Origin: CAZDET01 sp964504335
GTDB taxonomy: Bacteria; Bacteroidota; Bacteroidia; Chitinophagales; Saprospiraceae
NCBI GenBank assembly: GCA_964504335.1
Contig: CAZDET010000007.1
Location: forward strand, 62,001 to 126,000
Direction: 5' to 3'
DNA: 64,000 nt
The notes under the pieces were generated by a model. The model did no database searches and had not been told where the DNA came from. It worked only from the letters and a program-made list of their open reading frames with translations. Shown in pieces: positions 63,197 through 64,000 of the stretch (its first letter is position 1; each line of letters begins with the position of its first letter). A program made the translations under genes and the position numbers.

Positions 63197-63233
63197 CTGA
63201 AAAAGAAAAGGCATCAGAATTAATTCTGATGCC
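63197..63233 (-). terminator. Rho-independent terminator with a perfect 24-bp palindrome, inside the precursor array
   Basis: GGCATCAGAATT/AATTCTGATGCC (63210-63233) is a perfect palindrome; on the minus strand it is followed directly by TTTTCTTTTTCAG. It lies 37 nt after the stop of precursor 3 and separates that gene and the dehydratase from precursors 1 and 2 and the exporter. On the plus side the T run is poorer (TCTCTTTT). Confidence 0.8.
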
Positions 63234-63270
63234 TCTCTTTTCGGTCTAAGTACTTGTTTCTCACCGGTTG

Positions 63271-63621
63271 TTAGGCAATTGTGAATCCTTGGGGCATTTT
63301 ATTCAGGAGGTCAATTGGTTTGGTGCAACCGTCCCCAATGACACCGCCAGCTACAACGTCAAGCTGGTCTTCCGTCAGCTCCACATCCTCCATATTCGGT
63401 TGTGGTGGAATGTTAATGTGTGCAAAACGAGCATCCGTCTGATCGTTTACGACCAATTGGGTACCTTCCGGGAGGGATACTTGTCGGCCGGTGAAGCGTT
63501 CTATGGTGGCGACGGGGTCGGCAATTAAAGCCTGCTTAAAAGATTCGTCTTCCCAGCACTTTGAAATTACCTGATTGTACACTTCCTGCAAGGCGGATGG
63601 CTGATGGTCATTAGATTGCAT
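63271..63621 (-). CDS. NHLP-leader RiPP precursor peptide 3
   Basis: From ATG 63621 the product has 116 residues; an ATG at 63642 is an alternative. The leader is more distant than in the other two: EVYNQVISKCWEDESFKQAL, DPVATIERFTGRQVSLPEGT, LVVNDQTDARFAHINIPPQP, then ELTEDQLDVVAGG with double Gly at 92-93. The core has 23 residues: VIGDGCTKPIDLL then NKMPQGFTIA, with one Cys and two Thr. The gene follows the dehydratase by 81 nt and is followed by a strong terminator, so it pairs with that enzyme in a transcript of its own. Confidence 0.92.
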   Translation of the reverse strand: MQSNDHQPSALQEVYNQVISKCWEDESFKQALIADPVATIERFTGRQVSLPEGTQLVVNDQTDARFAHINIPPQPNMEDVELTEDQLDVVAGGVIGDGCTKPIDLLNKMPQGFTIA

Positions 63622-63702
63622 GGCAAAGATTGAATGAAACAAATTATTTCTCTACTAAAAATAATAGGTCTCATTCTGATCGGTCTGCCAATGAATCTGA
63701 AG

Positions 63703-64000
63703 TTACTGAGGAGCGTATTGGTCGATCAGGTCGATCTGATCGGAGTAGTTGTGGATATTTGCTTCGCGTATTCTTCTTCTAACATTGTCCATGGCGCTCT
63801 CGGCAAATAGAATGGTATTTTCTCCGATGTAAAGATCAAGGTTGCGGGAATCGCTATTCAGTTTGAATATTGGGATGTCTCCTCTGAGCATTTGCTGTCG
63901 TTCGGAAGCGAGGAGTTCAGCGATGTCACTAAAGTCTGTACGCTTTACATAAGCCCTGGCCAGTAATTCAAGCTGGATGCCATATTGCAAGGCGCAGCGT
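63703..64000 (-). CDS. C-terminal end of a LanM-type (DUF4135) dehydratase that lacks a cyclase domain; 5' part outside window
   Basis: The last 98 codons are visible, with no start inside the window. The reading CALQYGIQLELLARAYVK, then ELLASERQQMLRGDIPIFKL and NSDSRNLDLYIGENTILF, followed by SAMDNVRRRIREANIHNYSD, matches the end of the class II lanthipeptide dehydratase domain (the ErxxLxxGDIPxF ... SRdLy signature). In usual LanM enzymes the LanC-like cyclase follows for about 400 residues; here a TAA comes right after DQIDLIDQYAPQ. The gene product would phosphorylate and dehydrate Ser/Thr of the precursor cores. The next gene is precursor 3. Confidence 0.8.
   Translation of the reverse strand, partial: RCALQYGIQLELLARAYVKRTDFSDIAELLASERQQMLRGDIPIFKLNSDSRNLDLYIGENTILFAESAMDNVRRRIREANIHNYSDQIDLIDQYAPQ

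Noticed and set aside
1..64000. tRNA, rRNA, CRISPR array or transposase genes
   Set aside because: None was recognised on reading the intergenic regions; short RNAs without obvious structure could be missed.

Overview
The window looks like a chromosomal segment of a Bacteroidota bacterium, most likely a member of the Saprospiria (Lewinella/Haliscomenobacter-like). This is inferred from gene content, not from a database search. The pointers are a TonB receptor with a carboxypeptidase-regulatory-like N-terminal domain, paired with a very large secreted protein ending in a FlgD-like type IX secretion region; DUF2851, DUF3667 and DUF885 proteins; large propeller/Y_Y_Y sensor kinases; and weak ribosome binding sites. 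No rRNA, tRNA, CRISPR array or transposase gene was seen.

Layout. Positions 1-7581 (minus strand) hold the TonB receptor and the large secreted protein, which is cut by the window edge. Positions 7.7-14.1 kb carry a lipoprotein, DUF2851, a degenerate 0.9-kb zone with repeats and gene fragments, an AraC regulator, a DUF885 lipoprotein and an alpha/beta hydrolase. Positions 14.1-23.4 kb (minus) hold a Crp/Fnr regulator behind a GH15 glucanohydrolase, an outer-membrane barrel protein, two YHS proteins (one fused to a GlcG/HbpS domain), a metallophosphoesterase-barrel fusion and a DUF5706 (Pycsar-effector-like) membrane protein. Positions 23.7-33.4 kb (plus) are a triplicated sensor-kinase locus with one LuxR-type response regulator. 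Positions 33.5-44.1 kb are mixed housekeeping genes: thioredoxin-like, SMP-30-like, folA, glyS, aminopeptidase P, rpoN, a VWA/TPR protein, nfi and DUF3667.

The most notable region is 44.2-64.0 kb, about 20 kb of co-directional minus-strand genes. Read in transcription order it holds: the C-terminal end of a LanM-type DUF4135 dehydratase that stops before any cyclase domain; three NHLP-leader RiPP precursors with unrelated, partly proline-rich cores; a cyclic-nucleotide-binding-fold protein; TolC, HlyD and two NHLM-type ABC transporters, one with a C39 leader peptidase and one with an N-terminal CNB-like domain; a putative HExxH metallopeptidase; a GAF-GAF-PAS class III nucleotide cyclase; a giant hybrid sensor kinase; a receiver protein; and a second GAF-class III cyclase. 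This suggests a RiPP production and export system tied to cyclic-nucleotide and two-component signalling.

Two perfectly identical, oppositely oriented 101-bp palindromic elements (10237-10337 and 34137-34237) flank 24 kb that includes the kinase array. One copy truncates a small gene. The locus between them also holds a likely remnant of a deleted response-regulator gene.
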